From Caldilineaceae bacterium (GTDB lineage Bacteria > Chloroflexota > Anaerolineae > Caldilineales > Caldilineaceae): a stretch of DNA of 64,000 bases. A program made the position numbers and the translations under genes. Shown in pieces: positions 18,180 through 28,314 of the stretch. The stretch covers positions 3,857,022 through 3,921,021 of the forward strand of contig OY282376.1 in assembly GCA_958295845.1 (NCBI GenBank). Reading direction: 5' to 3'. Within the stretch, counting starts at the first letter, position 1. Each line of letters starts with the position of its first letter. Below the pieces are notes generated by a model, which saw only the letters and a list, made by a program, of their open reading frames with translations, had not been told where the DNA came from and did not search any database.

Positions 18180-18725
18180 ATGACAATTCTTACTGCCACA
18201 AGCGTCGCCCAGACGAGCACGGAGCGCTGGAAGGCGTCGCTTTACGCTGCGCTGGCCGCGGCGGTAATTTCGCTCTTGATGGTCTTGCTCAAGGGCGTAC
18301 CCGTCCTTGGGGCGCTGCTGGGGATCGTGATCGGAGCGGCTCCCATTCTCGGTTACGATTTTGCCCGGGGCGCGCTGGGCGACAACTGGCGACCTGTAAT
18401 TGGCGGACTTATCGGCAGCATAGCCTTCGTTATCGGCGTCGCGCTCCCGGCGGTATTTACAGACGACTTTGGCTTTGTCGTCGTCGGTTTGCCTATCAGT
18501 CTCCTCACTGTAATCATCTGGCCAATAGTCGTTGGCGCAATGAGCCCCAATCAGTCGATCGGGAAGCTTCTCCTTGCCAGTATTATTGGCTTGATTCTTG
18601 GCTGGATCATTGCCTTTTTCGCCGCCGGACAAGATCCCACTAGTTGGCCTGCCCTCGCGTCTATTTTGTTCTGGGCCGTATGGGGCGGTACGGTAGGGGC
18701 AGCGTTGAGCGCTTGGAGCAAGTAA
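18180..18725 (+). CDS. Integral membrane protein of unknown function
   Basis: 181 residues with about five hydrophobic helices (roughly 19-35, 36-52, 68-90, 93-115, 120-140 and 150-178, the last two possibly one hairpin pair). There are small-residue rich stretches such as GALLGIVIGAAPILGYDFARG. The start at 18180 is chosen because GGGGAGGA lies 6 to 13 bases upstream; the frame is open further upstream but without similar hydrophobicity. Function unknown. A strong hairpin follows the gene. Confidence 0.72.
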   Translation: MTILTATSVAQTSTERWKASLYAALAAAVISLLMVLLKGVPVLGALLGIVIGAAPILGYDFARGALGDNWRPVIGGLIGSIAFVIGVALPAVFTDDFGFVVVGLPISLLTVIIWPIVVGAMSPNQSIGKLLLASIIGLILGWIIAFFAAGQDPTSWPALASILFWAVWGGTVGAALSAWSK

Positions 18726-18780
18726 AGAGCGAAGCAAGGCATAGAACGTGCCGTACGTCATATGAAATCAAAGAACGGGC

Positions 18781-18808
18781 TCAGCGGGCGGAACTCAGCG
18801 CCCGCTGA
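18781..18808 (+). terminator. Strong hairpin after the 18180 membrane gene
   Basis: TCAGCGGGCG (18781-18790) pairs perfectly with CGCCCGCTGA (18799-18808) around an 8-base loop. Only a short T-rich tail (TTCAATTCT) follows, so it is a probable but imperfect intrinsic terminator separating this gene from the PucR gene. Confidence 0.55.
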
Positions 18809-18892
18809 TTCAATTCTGGACTCTTTGACGTAGAAGACATATATCCGCTACGGCGCTGAACACGGCAACAGAGGTTCAGACTGGCTCAGCTT

Positions 18893-20548
18893 ATGTATCG
18901 CGACGCGACTACGCTTGAAGATATCTATCGGCTGGCCCTGCCGCAAGGATCGCGGATACTTTTTGGGGAGGCGTTGCTGAACCGGCCCGTAAGCTGGGCT
19001 TGCAGCCTGCGTCCCAGCCCCCCGGCCTTCCCCAACCTCGAAGGGGAAGAGTTGGCGTTGATCGACGTCAACGACCTGCGTCAGTTCAACCCGCAGATGC
19101 GCTTGGACCGAGTGGTGAACAGCTTGCACCAGGCAAGTATCTCCGCAATTGGCGTGATGGGTGACGTACCGCAAGAAGCTGTTGCTATCGCCGAACAGAA
19201 TCAGACGCCTCTAATTGCCCTACCGGACTCGGAATCCCTGCATTCAGTCGAAAGGACCGTAATCCGCCTCATCGTAGACCGCGGCGGCTACCTTGCCGCG
19301 AAGGCCGCCGACCTGCAGCGGGAGTTGACGCAGATTGAACTGGATGGCGGCGGCATGGAGATGATGGCGGAGCTTTTGGCGAACTTCTCTGAACAGCCGG
19401 TACTTTTCCTTAGAGATGAGGGAGCGCCAATTGCGGTCGCTGGACTTGAGGAGCTGACCGAACAGCACAAACGGCGCGTGTTAGCGTCGCTGCCCAGTCG
19501 CACGACATTGCGAAGTTGGCTGGCCGCCGAGTTCGGGACAGAGCCGTCCGAAAACACAGAGTTGACCGGCGTCCTCCCAATCGAAAGCAAGAACCATTAC
19601 CGCGAGACGGTGGTCAGCCCCGTGATCGTCGCCGAACGTGTCGAGGGGTACTGCCTTCTGCTGCGGGCGAATACCGGAAATTCGAAGGACATCTCGACTG
19701 TAGAGAGACTCGCTGTAATACAGGGAGCCGGCGCAGCCGCCCTGGCTTGGAGCCGGGAGCAGGCCGTCGGGGCGGTCGAAGAGAAGATGCGGGCCGTCTT
19801 TTTGGACGAGTTGCTGGCAACCGAAATTGCCGACGAGGAGGCGTGGATTCAGCGCGGGCACTCGCTTGGTTTCGACCTGGCCCGGCCCCACACAGCCTGG
19901 CTGATCCAGGCAGAAGGCATCCAGGATTGGCCGAATGCGCTGCGCCAATATCTTGTGGCGAGACAGGATCCGGTCCTGTTATCAGTCCGTGCTGAAGCGG
20001 CGCTGTTATTCTGGCCGAGCGAAAATCCCAAGAGCGGGCGGGAATTCAAATCGACTGCTTACAGCCTGGTAGAGCACTTTACGACGACTTTCCAGAGGGC
20101 TTCACTTGTTATCGGGATCGGCCGCCCGGCGGCCTCCGTGCGGGAGTGGCTGCGAAGCCTGGAGCAGGCGCGTGAAAGCTGGCGAATGGGTAGTTCCTGG
20201 CAGGCCTCGCCGGTGACCTACTTCGGAGACCTGGGGCTATATCAGCTGCTGACTGGGCTGGGCGGCAGCGGGGAGGCGAACCGATTCTTCCGCAAAACTG
20301 TGGAGCCGCTGATCTCGCATGATGAAGAACACAACGCAGAACTGGTTGAGACGCTCGAGGCCTTTTTTGCCTGCCACGGCAATCTCAGCCAGACCGCAGC
20401 CTCGCTGCATATCCATCGCAATACACTAACCTACCGCCTGCAGCGCATTGCCGGCATCACCAGGATGGACCTGAATGATGCCGACGCGCGTTTTTCACTC
20501 CAACTCGGGCTCAAGCTGCGTCCTGTGATGCATAACCGAATGCACTAG
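18893..20548 (+). CDS. PucR/CdaR-family transcriptional regulator
   Basis: 551 residues. N-terminal PucR domain (about 5-125: LEDIYRLALPQGSRILFG through IALPDSESLHSVERTVIRL). The middle GGDEF-like segment of the CdaR type spans about 290-400. The C-terminal HTH_30 domain is FFACHGNLSQTAASLHIHRNTLTYRLQRI, given here in part: NLSQTAASLHIHRNTLTYR. Such regulators often control purine, sugar-diacid or amino acid use. The gene is convergent with trpA and stops 26 bases before the trpA stop codon, so it does not obviously belong to either aromatic operon. Its target is not evident from the sequence. Confidence 0.88.
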   Translation: MYRDATTLEDIYRLALPQGSRILFGEALLNRPVSWACSLRPSPPAFPNLEGEELALIDVNDLRQFNPQMRLDRVVNSLHQASISAIGVMGDVPQEAVAIAEQNQTPLIALPDSESLHSVERTVIRLIVDRGGYLAAKAADLQRELTQIELDGGGMEMMAELLANFSEQPVLFLRDEGAPIAVAGLEELTEQHKRRVLASLPSRTTLRSWLAAEFGTEPSENTELTGVLPIESKNHYRETVVSPVIVAERVEGYCLLLRANTGNSKDISTVERLAVIQGAGAAALAWSREQAVGAVEEKMRAVFLDELLATEIADEEAWIQRGHSLGFDLARPHTAWLIQAEGIQDWPNALRQYLVARQDPVLLSVRAEAALLFWPSENPKSGREFKSTAYSLVEHFTTTFQRASLVIGIGRPAASVREWLRSLEQARESWRMGSSWQASPVTYFGDLGLYQLLTGLGGSGEANRFFRKTVEPLISHDEEHNAELVETLEAFFACHGNLSQTAASLHIHRNTLTYRLQRIAGITRMDLNDADARFSLQLGLKLRPVMHNRMH

Positions 20549-20552
20549 GCGG

Positions 20553-20573
20553 CGGGCGGAACCGCTCGTTTTT
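20553..20573 (+). terminator. Intrinsic terminator of the PucR gene
   Basis: CGGGCG (20553-20558) pairs with CGCTCG (20563-20568), including one G-U pair, around a GAAC loop. TTTTT follows at 20569-20573. It sits in the 26-base space between the convergent PucR and trpA genes. Confidence 0.65.
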
Positions 20574-20574
20574 C

Positions 20575-21384
20575 CTACTCAGGCAACGCTTTGTGGCTGC
20601 CGGCGGCCAGCTGCTCGGCCAGTGTACGCACGGCGTCAACCCCTGCTTCAGAGCCGGCAGCTTTCACCAACGCCGAACCGACGATAACGCCCTCCACCAT
20701 TTCGGACACCTTTGCAGCCTGGGGGCCGGTACTGATACCGAAGCCGACCGCCAGGGGCAGATCGGTGTGGCGGCGCACGCGTTCAACAAAAGCGGGCAGA
20801 CCGGGCGGCAGCTCATCGCGAGCGCCGGTGATTCCGGTTACGCTAACGAGATAGATGAATCCGGTGGAATGCCGGGCTACCGACTTGATGCGCTCCTCAG
20901 TGCTGGTCGGGGCCAGCATGTAGACTGTGGCCAGCCCGACCGCGCGGCAGGCGGGTTCCAGGAGTTCCGACTCTCCCGGCGGCAGATCGGGGACGATCAG
21001 CCCGTCGATGCCCGCTTCGGCGGCTGTCTTCGCGAAGCGTTCTTCGCCGAAAGCAAGAATTGGATTGTAGTAACTCATGGCGCAGAATGGCGTGTCCACG
21101 CCCTGATCACGCAGCTCGCGAGCCATCTGAAGGCAGTCGGCCACAGTTGTGCCGCCAACGAGCGCCGCGTACGTGGCGGTTTGAACTGTCGGCCCGTCGG
21201 CCAGTGGATCGCTGTGGGGTATGCCGAATTCGACGAGGTCCGCGCCGGCCTCCGCCAGGGCAGCGATTACGTCCATGGATTGCTGCCGGGTGGGATAGCC
21301 CATGGCGTGGTATGGCATAAAGGCTGCGGCGCCAGTCTTGTTCAGTTGGCGAAAAACCTGCTCAATGCGTTCAACTCCCCTCAT
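20575..21384 (-). CDS. trpA: Tryptophan synthase alpha subunit
   Basis: Cleaves indole-3-glycerol phosphate to indole and glyceraldehyde 3-phosphate. 269 residues. Catalytic Glu and Asp are in [19 protein letters not shown]. Also present are [31 protein letters not shown], the flexible loop [14 protein letters not shown] and the phosphate-binding [10 protein letters not shown]. It is last in the minus-strand operon, 29 bases after trpB. It lies far from trpE-F, which are on the other strand. Confidence 0.97.
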   Translation of the reverse strand: MRGVERIEQVFRQLNKTGAAAFMPYHAMGYPTRQQSMDVIAALAEAGADLVEFGIPHSDPLADGPTVQTATYAALVGGTTVADCLQMARELRDQGVDTPFCAMSYYNPILAFGEERFAKTAAEAGIDGLIVPDLPPGESELLEPACRAVGLATVYMLAPTSTEERIKSVARHSTGFIYLVSVTGITGARDELPPGLPAFVERVRRHTDLPLAVGFGISTGPQAAKVSEMVEGVIVGSALVKAAGSEAGVDAVRTLAEQLAAGSHKALPE

Positions 21385-21413
21385 CTTTCACCTCTCGCCC
21401 GAAGCTTGCCCAT

Positions 21414-22664
21414 CTATCTGTCTCCTCCGATTGTCTGCATGACTGTATCCAAATCCTTGTCGCCGCGTCCGCTGAGATTGACGAGAATCACCTGATCTTG
21501 CGCCATCTGCGGAGCCAGCTCCAACACATAGCCGATGGCATGCGCACTTTCCAATGCGGGGATGATCCCTTCCAGTTCGCACAGGGCGCTGAACCCTTTG
21601 AGAGTCTGCGTATCGGTGCAATAGGTATATTCGGAGCGTCCGACATCCCGCAGCCAGGAGTGTTCCGGGCCCACACTGGCGTAATCCAAGCCCGCGGAGA
21701 TCGAATGGGTCAAGGCAATTTGCCCGTCACCGTCCTGAAGTACGTAGCTCTTGGTGCCCTGCAGGACGCCGAGCCGGCCCCGTTCGGGGTCGGCGAAACG
21801 AGCGGCATGGGCGCCGTCTTCGATGCCGTGGCCACCGGCTTCGACGCCAATGAGCCGCACACTTTCCTCCTCGAGGAAGGGATGGAAGATGCCGATGGCG
21901 TTGCTGCCGCCGCCAACGCAGGCCACGATTGCGTCGGGCAGTCGGCCCGGGCCGCCTTCAGCGGGATCCTGCATCTGGCTGTAGGCCTCTTTGCCGATGA
22001 CGGATTGGAAGTCCCGAACCATGGCAGGATAGGGATGGGGGCCAAGTGCGCTGCCTAGGAGGTAGTGGGTGGTTTCTACATTTGTGACCCAGTCACGGAT
22101 GGCCTCGTTGATGGCGTCCTTCAGCGTCTGCGAGCCGCTGTCGACCGATCGCACTTCGGTACCGAGAAGCTGCATGCGAAATACATTCGGCTTCTGCCGC
22201 TCCATATCTACCGTGCCCATATAGACGATGCAGTCGATGCCCAGCAGCGCGGCAGCCGTGGCGGTGGCGACCCCGTGCTGGCCGGCGCCCGTTTCGGCTA
22301 CCATGCGCGTCTTGCCCATCTTGCGTTTCATCAGCAGGGCCTGACCGAGGGCATTGTTAATCTTATGGGCGCCGGAGTGCGCGAGGTCTTCACGCTTAAG
22401 ATAGATCTGGGCGCCGCCCAACTCTTCACTCAGTCGGCGGGCATAGGTGAGGGGAGTCGGACGGCCAACGTAAGTGTGCTGAAGATGGGCCAGTTCAGCC
22501 ATGAATTCTTTGTCAACGCGGGCATTCAGGTAAGCTTCTTCCAGTTCGTCCAGCGCCGGCATTAGCGTCTCCGGCACATACTTGCCGCCGTAGGGACCGA
22601 AACGCCCCGTCTCGTCTGGAACAGCGCCGAAGTTAACATTTGTTGATGTGGTGGAAAGTGTCAT
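21414..22664 (-). CDS. trpB: Tryptophan synthase beta subunit
   Basis: PLP enzyme joining indole and serine. 416 residues, TrpB1 type. The PLP lysine is in [20 protein letters not shown], the indole tunnel motif is [19 protein letters not shown], and the PLP phosphate loop is [12 protein letters not shown]. The N-terminus [19 protein letters not shown] is diagnostic. The start at 22664 lies 43 bases after the aroE stop. It pairs with trpA immediately downstream. Confidence 0.97.
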   Translation of the reverse strand: MTLSTTSTNVNFGAVPDETGRFGPYGGKYVPETLMPALDELEEAYLNARVDKEFMAELAHLQHTYVGRPTPLTYARRLSEELGGAQIYLKREDLAHSGAHKINNALGQALLMKRKMGKTRMVAETGAGQHGVATATAAALLGIDCIVYMGTVDMERQKPNVFRMQLLGTEVRSVDSGSQTLKDAINEAIRDWVTNVETTHYLLGSALGPHPYPAMVRDFQSVIGKEAYSQMQDPAEGGPGRLPDAIVACVGGGSNAIGIFHPFLEEESVRLIGVEAGGHGIEDGAHAARFADPERGRLGVLQGTKSYVLQDGDGQIALTHSISAGLDYASVGPEHSWLRDVGRSEYTYCTDTQTLKGFSALCELEGIIPALESAHAIGYVLELAPQMAQDQVILVNLSGRGDKDLDTVMQTIGGDR

Positions 22665-22707
22665 CAGTTCCTCGCATTCTTTCTGGCGACGGGTGCCCAG
22701 CAGTCCG

Positions 22708-23643
22708 TCATCTGCGCTCGAAGATGATATTTGTTGCCTGCTGCATTACAGCCACAGGCGCGGCTTCGCCGGTCCACTTTTCCCAGGCAATTGCGCCCTG
22801 ATATACGAGCATTCCCAGGCCGCCGATGGCTGTAGCCCCGTCGGTGGAAGCCAGCTGTAACAGTCGCGTCATGGCCGGATTGTAGACCAGGTCATAGACG
22901 ATCTGATCCTCGCGGAATTCGACATTTTCTTCCCAGGGCAGCCCTTCGATGCGCGGTTCCATACCCAACGAGGTACAGTTGACGATCAGGTCTGCATCCT
23001 GGGCGCTGCCGGTAACATCATCAGGGAAGGCGGCGCTGCCGATTTTGATCTCCGGAAAGTATGACTGCATTGTTGACGCCAGATCGACGGCCTTTGTAAC
23101 GGTGCGGTTCAGGATCGTTATGCTCTTCACACCGGCCTCGGCCAGCCCATAAACGACTGCTCTTGAAGAGCCGCCTGCACCGATCACCAACGCCCGTTTG
23201 CCGGCAGGGTCCACGTTGTGGGCTTGCAGATCGGCGATAAACCCCGCGCCGTCGGTATTGTCTCCGGTGAGCTGGCCATCTTCCTCAACGACGATTGTAT
23301 TGACTGCGCCGATGGCTTCGGCCGCGGGTGTCCAGTGTTGCAGGTGTGGCATGACCGCCTGCTTGTGCGGCACGGTCACGTTTACCCCTCTCAGTCCGAG
23401 AGCGGGTAAAGCCCCGACTGCCTCGGGCACGCGATTCGGGGGCACAGCGAAAGCCAGGTAGCGCCAATTCATCTGGCGCGCTACGAACGCGGCATTGTGC
23501 ATCTGGGGACTGATCGAGTGACTCACCGGCCAGCCGAACAGCCCAACCAGCGTTGTTGCGGCATTAATGTCAGTCGGAAATATTTCTGAGTCAGCCTCGC
23601 TCGAAGGGACAGAGGCTGACTCATTTTGCAGCGACTCACTCAT
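22708..23643 (-). CDS. aroE: Shikimate dehydrogenase
   Basis: NADPH-dependent reduction of 3-dehydroshikimate. 311 residues from ATG 23643. After a variable 33-residue N-terminus come [17 protein letters not shown] (shikimate binding), [12 protein letters not shown] with catalytic Lys, NTDGAGF with catalytic Asp, and the dinucleotide motif [17 protein letters not shown]. The C-terminal helix ends [11 protein letters not shown]. The start is chosen because ATGAGTGA overlaps the aroA stop by 8 bases, indicating coupling. An in-frame ATG at 23673 would overlap more and has no ribosome binding site advantage. Confidence 0.95.
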   Translation of the reverse strand: MSESLQNESASVPSSEADSEIFPTDINAATTLVGLFGWPVSHSISPQMHNAAFVARQMNWRYLAFAVPPNRVPEAVGALPALGLRGVNVTVPHKQAVMPHLQHWTPAAEAIGAVNTIVVEEDGQLTGDNTDGAGFIADLQAHNVDPAGKRALVIGAGGSSRAVVYGLAEAGVKSITILNRTVTKAVDLASTMQSYFPEIKIGSAAFPDDVTGSAQDADLIVNCTSLGMEPRIEGLPWEENVEFREDQIVYDLVYNPAMTRLLQLASTDGATAIGGLGMLVYQGAIAWEKWTGEAAPVAVMQQATNIIFERR

Positions 23644-24967
23644 CTTCGCTTGCCCGATCCAGCTCTTGCACATTTACGTTGAGCGCGCGCAGAGTCGATT
23701 CGAAACCGGGAAAACTGTCGGCGGTAACTTGCGCGTTATGGATGGTCGTCTCCCCATCGGCAATCACGGCCGCCACGGCCAAAGCCATCGCCAGCCGGTG
23801 ATCGCCATGGCTGTCTACAGTGGCGCCCTTGAGCGGTGTCGGCCCGTCCACGATGAAGCCGTCTGGGGTCTCCTGAATCCGTGCCCCCATTTTTTTGAGC
23901 TCTGATACGGTGGTGGCGATTCGATCAGTCTCTTTTACCCGTAATTCCTGGGCATCCCGCACAACGGTGCGGCCCTCGGCCTGTGTGGCTGCAACAGCAA
24001 GGACCGGCAACTCGTCGATCATGGTGACGATCTGCGCGCCGCCGAATTCCAAGCCGCGCAGGCCGCCACCGTTGACGATCAGATCGGCCACCGGCTCGCC
24101 CCCTTGGAGAGGCCGTTCTCTGCGCCGAATTCTGGCCCCCATCTCAGAGAGCGCATCGACGATTCCTGTCCGGGTCTCATTAACGCCCACATCGACGATA
24201 GTCAGGTTACTGTCCGGTGACGCGGAAGCCCCAACCAGCAGGAAAGCAGCCGAGGAGATATCGCCGGGAATCAGGATGTTCAAAGGGTTAAGAGGGGACT
24301 GAGGCCGCTCGCTGTGCGTTGTATTGCCCAGCGCGGTGACCGGTGCGCCCATTGATTTCAGCATGCGTTCGGTATGATCGCGTGCAGGTCCGGGCTGGTG
24401 AACGACGGTCAGTCCGTGGGCGTACAGGCCCGCCAACAGAATACAGCTCTTTACCTGGGCGCTGGCGACCGGCATCTGGTACTCGATTGCGGAGAGACGG
24501 GAGGGAATGATTGTGAGGGGCGCGTAGCGGCCAACCTGGCGTCCGAATATCTGCGCGCCCATCGTTCGCAGGGGATCGACAATCCGGGCCATAGGACGGC
24601 CGCGAATCTGGGCCGTCCCGCTGAGTACGCTTACGAACTCTTGTCCAGCCAGCAGCCCCGATAGCAGACGCATCGTCGTGCCGCTGTTGTCGCAGTCGAG
24701 AACGTCGTCCGGTTCTTGCAGGCCATCAAGGCCGACGCCATGGACCTCAAGGCGCGTGCTGCTGATTTCATCGATGCGTACGCCCATCGCACGCATGATG
24801 TTCATGGTGGCGCGGCAGTCGTGGCCATCAAGAAAGTTGCGAATGTGCGAGGAACCTTCGGCAATTGAAGCGAAAATCACCGCCCGATGGCTGATGGACT
24901 TATCGCCGGGAACGCTGCACCGGCCAGTAACTGGACCACTACTGCTTATTCTGAGAATGTCTGCCAT
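23636..24967 (-). CDS. aroA: 3-phosphoshikimate 1-carboxyvinyltransferase (EPSP synthase)
   Basis: Adds the enolpyruvyl group of PEP to shikimate 3-phosphate. 443 residues. Signatures: GDKSISHRAVIFAS (catalytic Lys), DCDNSGTTMRLLSGLL, GRPMARIVDPL, RVKETDRIAT and DSHGDHRLAMALAVAA. The phosphate-binding segment has DNSGTTMRLL where classical glyphosate-sensitive class I enzymes have GNAGTA. The sequence is therefore nearer to the class II type. The 3' end overlaps aroE by 8 bases. Confidence 0.96.
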   Translation of the reverse strand: MADILRISSSGPVTGRCSVPGDKSISHRAVIFASIAEGSSHIRNFLDGHDCRATMNIMRAMGVRIDEISSTRLEVHGVGLDGLQEPDDVLDCDNSGTTMRLLSGLLAGQEFVSVLSGTAQIRGRPMARIVDPLRTMGAQIFGRQVGRYAPLTIIPSRLSAIEYQMPVASAQVKSCILLAGLYAHGLTVVHQPGPARDHTERMLKSMGAPVTALGNTTHSERPQSPLNPLNILIPGDISSAAFLLVGASASPDSNLTIVDVGVNETRTGIVDALSEMGARIRRRERPLQGGEPVADLIVNGGGLRGLEFGGAQIVTMIDELPVLAVAATQAEGRTVVRDAQELRVKETDRIATTVSELKKMGARIQETPDGFIVDGPTPLKGATVDSHGDHRLAMALAVAAVIADGETTIHNAQVTADSFPGFESTLRALNVNVQELDRASEDE

Positions 24968-25086
24968 AGGAGATCCGAGTAATGTATGTATGAGTTGGCG
25001 AAAGAGTTGAAACTAATAGAATCCGCGCTGTTCCTCGCGTGCTTCGTTTTTAATTGACTCTCAGTCAAGGCACGAGAAGCTCAATG

Positions 25087-25986
25087 TCAGTCATTCGTCT
25101 GCGACGCGAACGCGCCTCTGTTCGGTTGCCAGGCGGCTCGCCTAGCTTGGGAGCAGGAAAGCTTGGTCCGCAATGCGTCTTCGTTCTTGTCGGCAAGCAG
25201 GGTTTTTAGTTCCGTGAGATGCCCTTCAAGTGTATCCAACTGAGCCAGGACCGCGTCGCGATTGGTCATCAGGATATCCAGGAACATCTGCGTATCGCTT
25301 GCCGCCACTCTACTGGTGTCGCGAAAGCCGCCCGCCGCCAAGTCCCAGACTGCGGCATCGCTGGCGCCGCTGTCATTGACTGTGTGAACAAGCCCGCTCG
25401 CCAGGAGATAAGGCAGATGGCTGATGGCGGCCACCAGTCGGTCATGGCGGACCGGCTCCATGGTGATGGGGAAGGCCCCAATAGCCTGCGCCAGTTCGGA
25501 GGCCAGCTCGACAGTCTCAGTCGAGGTGCGCGGCAGGGGCGTGAGAACCCACGGCGCGCCCTCGTACAGCCCACACTCGGCGGAAGCATAGCCGGCGGTC
25601 TCTTTGCCGGTCATGGGATGGCCCCCGATTGGTTGTACTCTGGGCGGGAGCCGATCCATGGCTTCGCAGATTTCTGCCTTAGTGCTTCCCATATCCATAA
25701 CAATGGTCCCTGGCCACAGGATCGATTCCAGCGTTCCCAGCATTGTGACGACCGCCCGCACTGGCGTGGAGAGGATGACGACATCGGCGCCGGCAACACC
25801 GGAGCTGAGGTCAGTTGTCGCCAGGTCGACTGCATCTTCGTGAAATGCGCGCAGTATCGTGCTGAAGTTGCGCGTGACACCGCGCACTTCGCGACAGAGG
25901 TTGCGCCGTTTCAGATCCATGCACAGGCTTGCACCCATCAGGCCCAGCCCGATGACGGCAACTCTGCATTCAGAGAGAGGTTTCAT
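25087..25986 (-). CDS. tyrA: Prephenate dehydrogenase
   Basis: Oxidative decarboxylation of prephenate to 4-hydroxyphenylpyruvate on the Tyr branch. 299 residues. NAD-binding GXGXXG is in VAVIGLGLMGASLCMDLKR. Catalytic region HPMTGKETAGYASAECGLY has the conserved His and Gly-Lys-Glu. The helical dimerisation domain has DRLVAAISHLPYLLASGLV. No ACT domain or fused chorismate mutase is present; the mutase is encoded separately by aroH at the operon start. An arogenate preference cannot be excluded. Confidence 0.94.
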   Translation of the reverse strand: MKPLSECRVAVIGLGLMGASLCMDLKRRNLCREVRGVTRNFSTILRAFHEDAVDLATTDLSSGVAGADVVILSTPVRAVVTMLGTLESILWPGTIVMDMGSTKAEICEAMDRLPPRVQPIGGHPMTGKETAGYASAECGLYEGAPWVLTPLPRTSTETVELASELAQAIGAFPITMEPVRHDRLVAAISHLPYLLASGLVHTVNDSGASDAAVWDLAAGGFRDTSRVAASDTQMFLDILMTNRDAVLAQLDTLEGHLTELKTLLADKNEDALRTKLSCSQARRAAWQPNRGAFASQTND

Positions 25987-26074
25987 GAATCGTATTCGTT
26001 ACCGGATACCCGCGCCTGACCTGGCCAGGCGCGGCAGTCACGCAGAACTTAGATTTCGAGCCCGGAACTGAGAA

Positions 26075-27091
26075 TCAGATTTGGCGTCCGACCGCGCTGG
26101 CAATCGTCCGCAACTCATCCATCAGCGCGCCGAAGCGCTTGAAAGTCAGACTTTGGGCGCCGTCGCTCCAGGCCTTAGACGGATTCGGGTGTACTTCGAT
26201 CATCAGGGCGTCGGCCCCCGCGGCAACCGAGGCCTTCGCGATCGGACCTACAAATTCCCACTGGCCCGTTCCGTGCGCCGGATCAGCCACAACCGGCAAG
26301 TGGGTCAGTTGCTTCAGTACAGGGATGGCATTTATGTCGAATGTATTGCGGGTGGCGGTCTCATAGGTTCGGATCCCGCGCTCGCATACCATGACCTGCA
26401 TGTTGCCGTTGCTCAAAATGTATTCGGCTCCCATGAGCAACTCTTGAATGGTGCCGCTGATACCGCGCTTGAGGAAGACAGGTTTGCTCGTCTTGCCGAC
26501 CGCCTTCAGCAGTGGGTAGTTCTGGTTATTACGCGCGCCAATCTGAAAAATGTCGGTGTAGTCGCCAACAAGCTCGATATCCTCCGAGCTCATTACCTCA
26601 GTAATGATCGGCAGGCCTGTCTGCTCCCTGGCTTCGGCAAGAAACTTGAGACCGTCTTCGCCCAATCCCTGGAAACTGTATGGGCTGCTGCGGGGTTTGA
26701 AGGCGCCGCCCCGGAGCACGGAGCCACCGGCCTCTTTAACCGCATGAGCCGTCTCCAGGATCTGCTCACGGCTTTCGACGCTGCATGGCCCGGCCATGAC
26801 CACAATTTTTTCGCCGCCGACGCTTATGCCATTGACGGGAATCGAGGTCGACGACTGGGTGAAGTCGCGGCTGGCGTACTTGTACGGCTGCATGATGCGG
26901 ACCGTCTTTTCGACACCATCGAGTACTTCGAAGGTGTCCTGTTGGATCAGGTAGTCGTCGGCGCCGATGATGCCGATGATCGTACGCGCTTCTCCGCGGC
27001 TCAGATGCACCTTGTATCCGAGCTCTTCGACGCGCTTTACGACAGCCTCTACCTGCTCCGCTGACGAGTGTTGTTTCATTACGACAATCAT
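26075..27091 (-). CDS. aroF: DAHP synthase, type I-beta with N-terminal regulatory domain (copy 1)
   Basis: First step of the pathway, PEP plus erythrose 4-phosphate. 338 residues, the same architecture as the Thermotoga maritima enzyme. A ferredoxin-like regulatory domain occupies about 1-75, followed by the barrel with [51 protein letters not shown] and DPAHGTG. Residues His29 and Ser31 (YKVHLSRGE) coincide in alignment with the Tyr-contacting His29 and Ser31 of T. maritima. This copy is therefore predicted to be feedback-inhibited. It lies 104 bases after copy 2. Confidence 0.95.
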   Translation of the reverse strand: MIVVMKQHSSAEQVEAVVKRVEELGYKVHLSRGEARTIIGIIGADDYLIQQDTFEVLDGVEKTVRIMQPYKYASRDFTQSSTSIPVNGISVGGEKIVVMAGPCSVESREQILETAHAVKEAGGSVLRGGAFKPRSSPYSFQGLGEDGLKFLAEAREQTGLPIITEVMSSEDIELVGDYTDIFQIGARNNQNYPLLKAVGKTSKPVFLKRGISGTIQELLMGAEYILSNGNMQVMVCERGIRTYETATRNTFDINAIPVLKQLTHLPVVADPAHGTGQWEFVGPIAKASVAAGADALMIEVHPNPSKAWSDGAQSLTFKRFGALMDELRTIASAVGRQI

Positions 27092-27195
27092 TGATAGATC
27101 CTTTCATGTTTCAGATGCATTTCTGAAATATCAATGCCCGATGAGTTCCATGTTAAGGCCGGTGCGGGTGCGTTGACCCTGTTCCTGCGCACCTA

Positions 27196-28299
27196 TCAGA
27201 CCGGCACTGCTTCCTGCTCCATTTCATTGGCAAACTGGTGGTCATTGCTGCCAGACACAACTGGGCCACTTGGGTCGGCGGGGGTTGCTATTGAACGGCC
27301 AACGGCCTCGGCGACTTTGTGCAGACTGCCCATCAGATCCGCGAACCGTGCCGGCTTGAGACTCTGGTCGCCGTCACTCATGGCCGCCTCCGGATCCGGG
27401 TGGACCTCCAGAATGAGGGCGTCGGCGCCGGCAGCGACCGCAGCCAGAGACATCGGGGGCACAAGTTCCCAGTCGCCGGTGCCATGGGCGGGGTCGGCTA
27501 CCACAGGGAGATGGGAGGCCCGCTTCAGTACCGGAATCGCGTTGAGATCGAAGGTGTTGCGGGTGGCAGTCTCATAGGTGCGGATGCCGCGCTCGCACAG
27601 CATCACCTGCATGTTGCCGTTACTCAGGATGTACTCGGCGCACATCAGCAGCTCCTGGATTTCGCCACTGATACCCCGCTTGAGCATCACCGGCCGATTG
27701 GTCTTGCCGACCGCCTGAAGCAGGCCATAGTTCTGCATATTGCGTGCGCCGATCTGCAGGATGTCGACGTACTCCGCCACCAGGTCGATGGCCTCGATGG
27801 TCATCACCTCCGAGATGACCGGCAGTCCGGTGATCTCTCTGGCCTCTGCCAGATATTTCAGCCCCTCTTCGCCAAGCCCCTGGAAGCTGTAGGGGCTGGT
27901 ACGCGGCTTGAAGGCGCCGCCGCGTAGTACGCTGGCGCCCGCCTCTTTGACAGCGATGGCGGTCTCAATAATCTGATCCCGGCTTTCGACACTGCACGGC
28001 CCGGCCATGACCACAACCTCATCGCCTCCGAAGCGGACACCGCCGACATCGATGACGGTCCCTTCGGGGTGGGTGGTTCGACTGGCCAACTTATACGGGT
28101 CCTGAATGCGGACTGTTTTCTGCACGCCCGCCATCGCATCGAACGTATTTCGCTGGACTTGGGTCAGGTCGCCGACGAGAGCGATGACGGTGTGGTTATC
28201 GCCGCAGATCGGTTGGGTCTGGGCACCCATGGACTCCGCGCGCTGGATGACGTTTTCGATCTCGGCTGGGGTTGCTTGTTCTTTCATTACGACGACCAT
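27196..28299 (-). CDS. aroF: DAHP synthase, type I-beta (copy 2, regulatory site altered)
   Basis: 367 residues and clearly paralogous to the next gene: [58 protein letters not shown]. The catalytic barrel looks intact. The ferredoxin-like N-terminal domain is present, but the positions aligned with the Tyr ligands His29 and Ser31 are Gln29 and Ile31 (AQTQPICGD). A C-terminal tail of about 30 residues is absent from copy 1. It starts 16 bases after the pheA copy 1 stop. It probably provides a Tyr-insensitive or differently regulated activity. Confidence 0.95.
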   Translation of the reverse strand: MVVVMKEQATPAEIENVIQRAESMGAQTQPICGDNHTVIALVGDLTQVQRNTFDAMAGVQKTVRIQDPYKLASRTTHPEGTVIDVGGVRFGGDEVVVMAGPCSVESRDQIIETAIAVKEAGASVLRGGAFKPRTSPYSFQGLGEEGLKYLAEAREITGLPVISEVMTIEAIDLVAEYVDILQIGARNMQNYGLLQAVGKTNRPVMLKRGISGEIQELLMCAEYILSNGNMQVMLCERGIRTYETATRNTFDLNAIPVLKRASHLPVVADPAHGTGDWELVPPMSLAAVAAGADALILEVHPDPEAAMSDGDQSLKPARFADLMGSLHKVAEAVGRSIATPADPSGPVVSGSNDHQFANEMEQEAVPV

Positions 28300-28314
28300 A
28301 TGTGTCTCCTGTAT

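Noticed and set aside
20593..21495. 300-codon open frame antisense to trpA and the end of trpB
   Set aside because: trpA and trpB have full catalytic motifs; the antisense frame has none.
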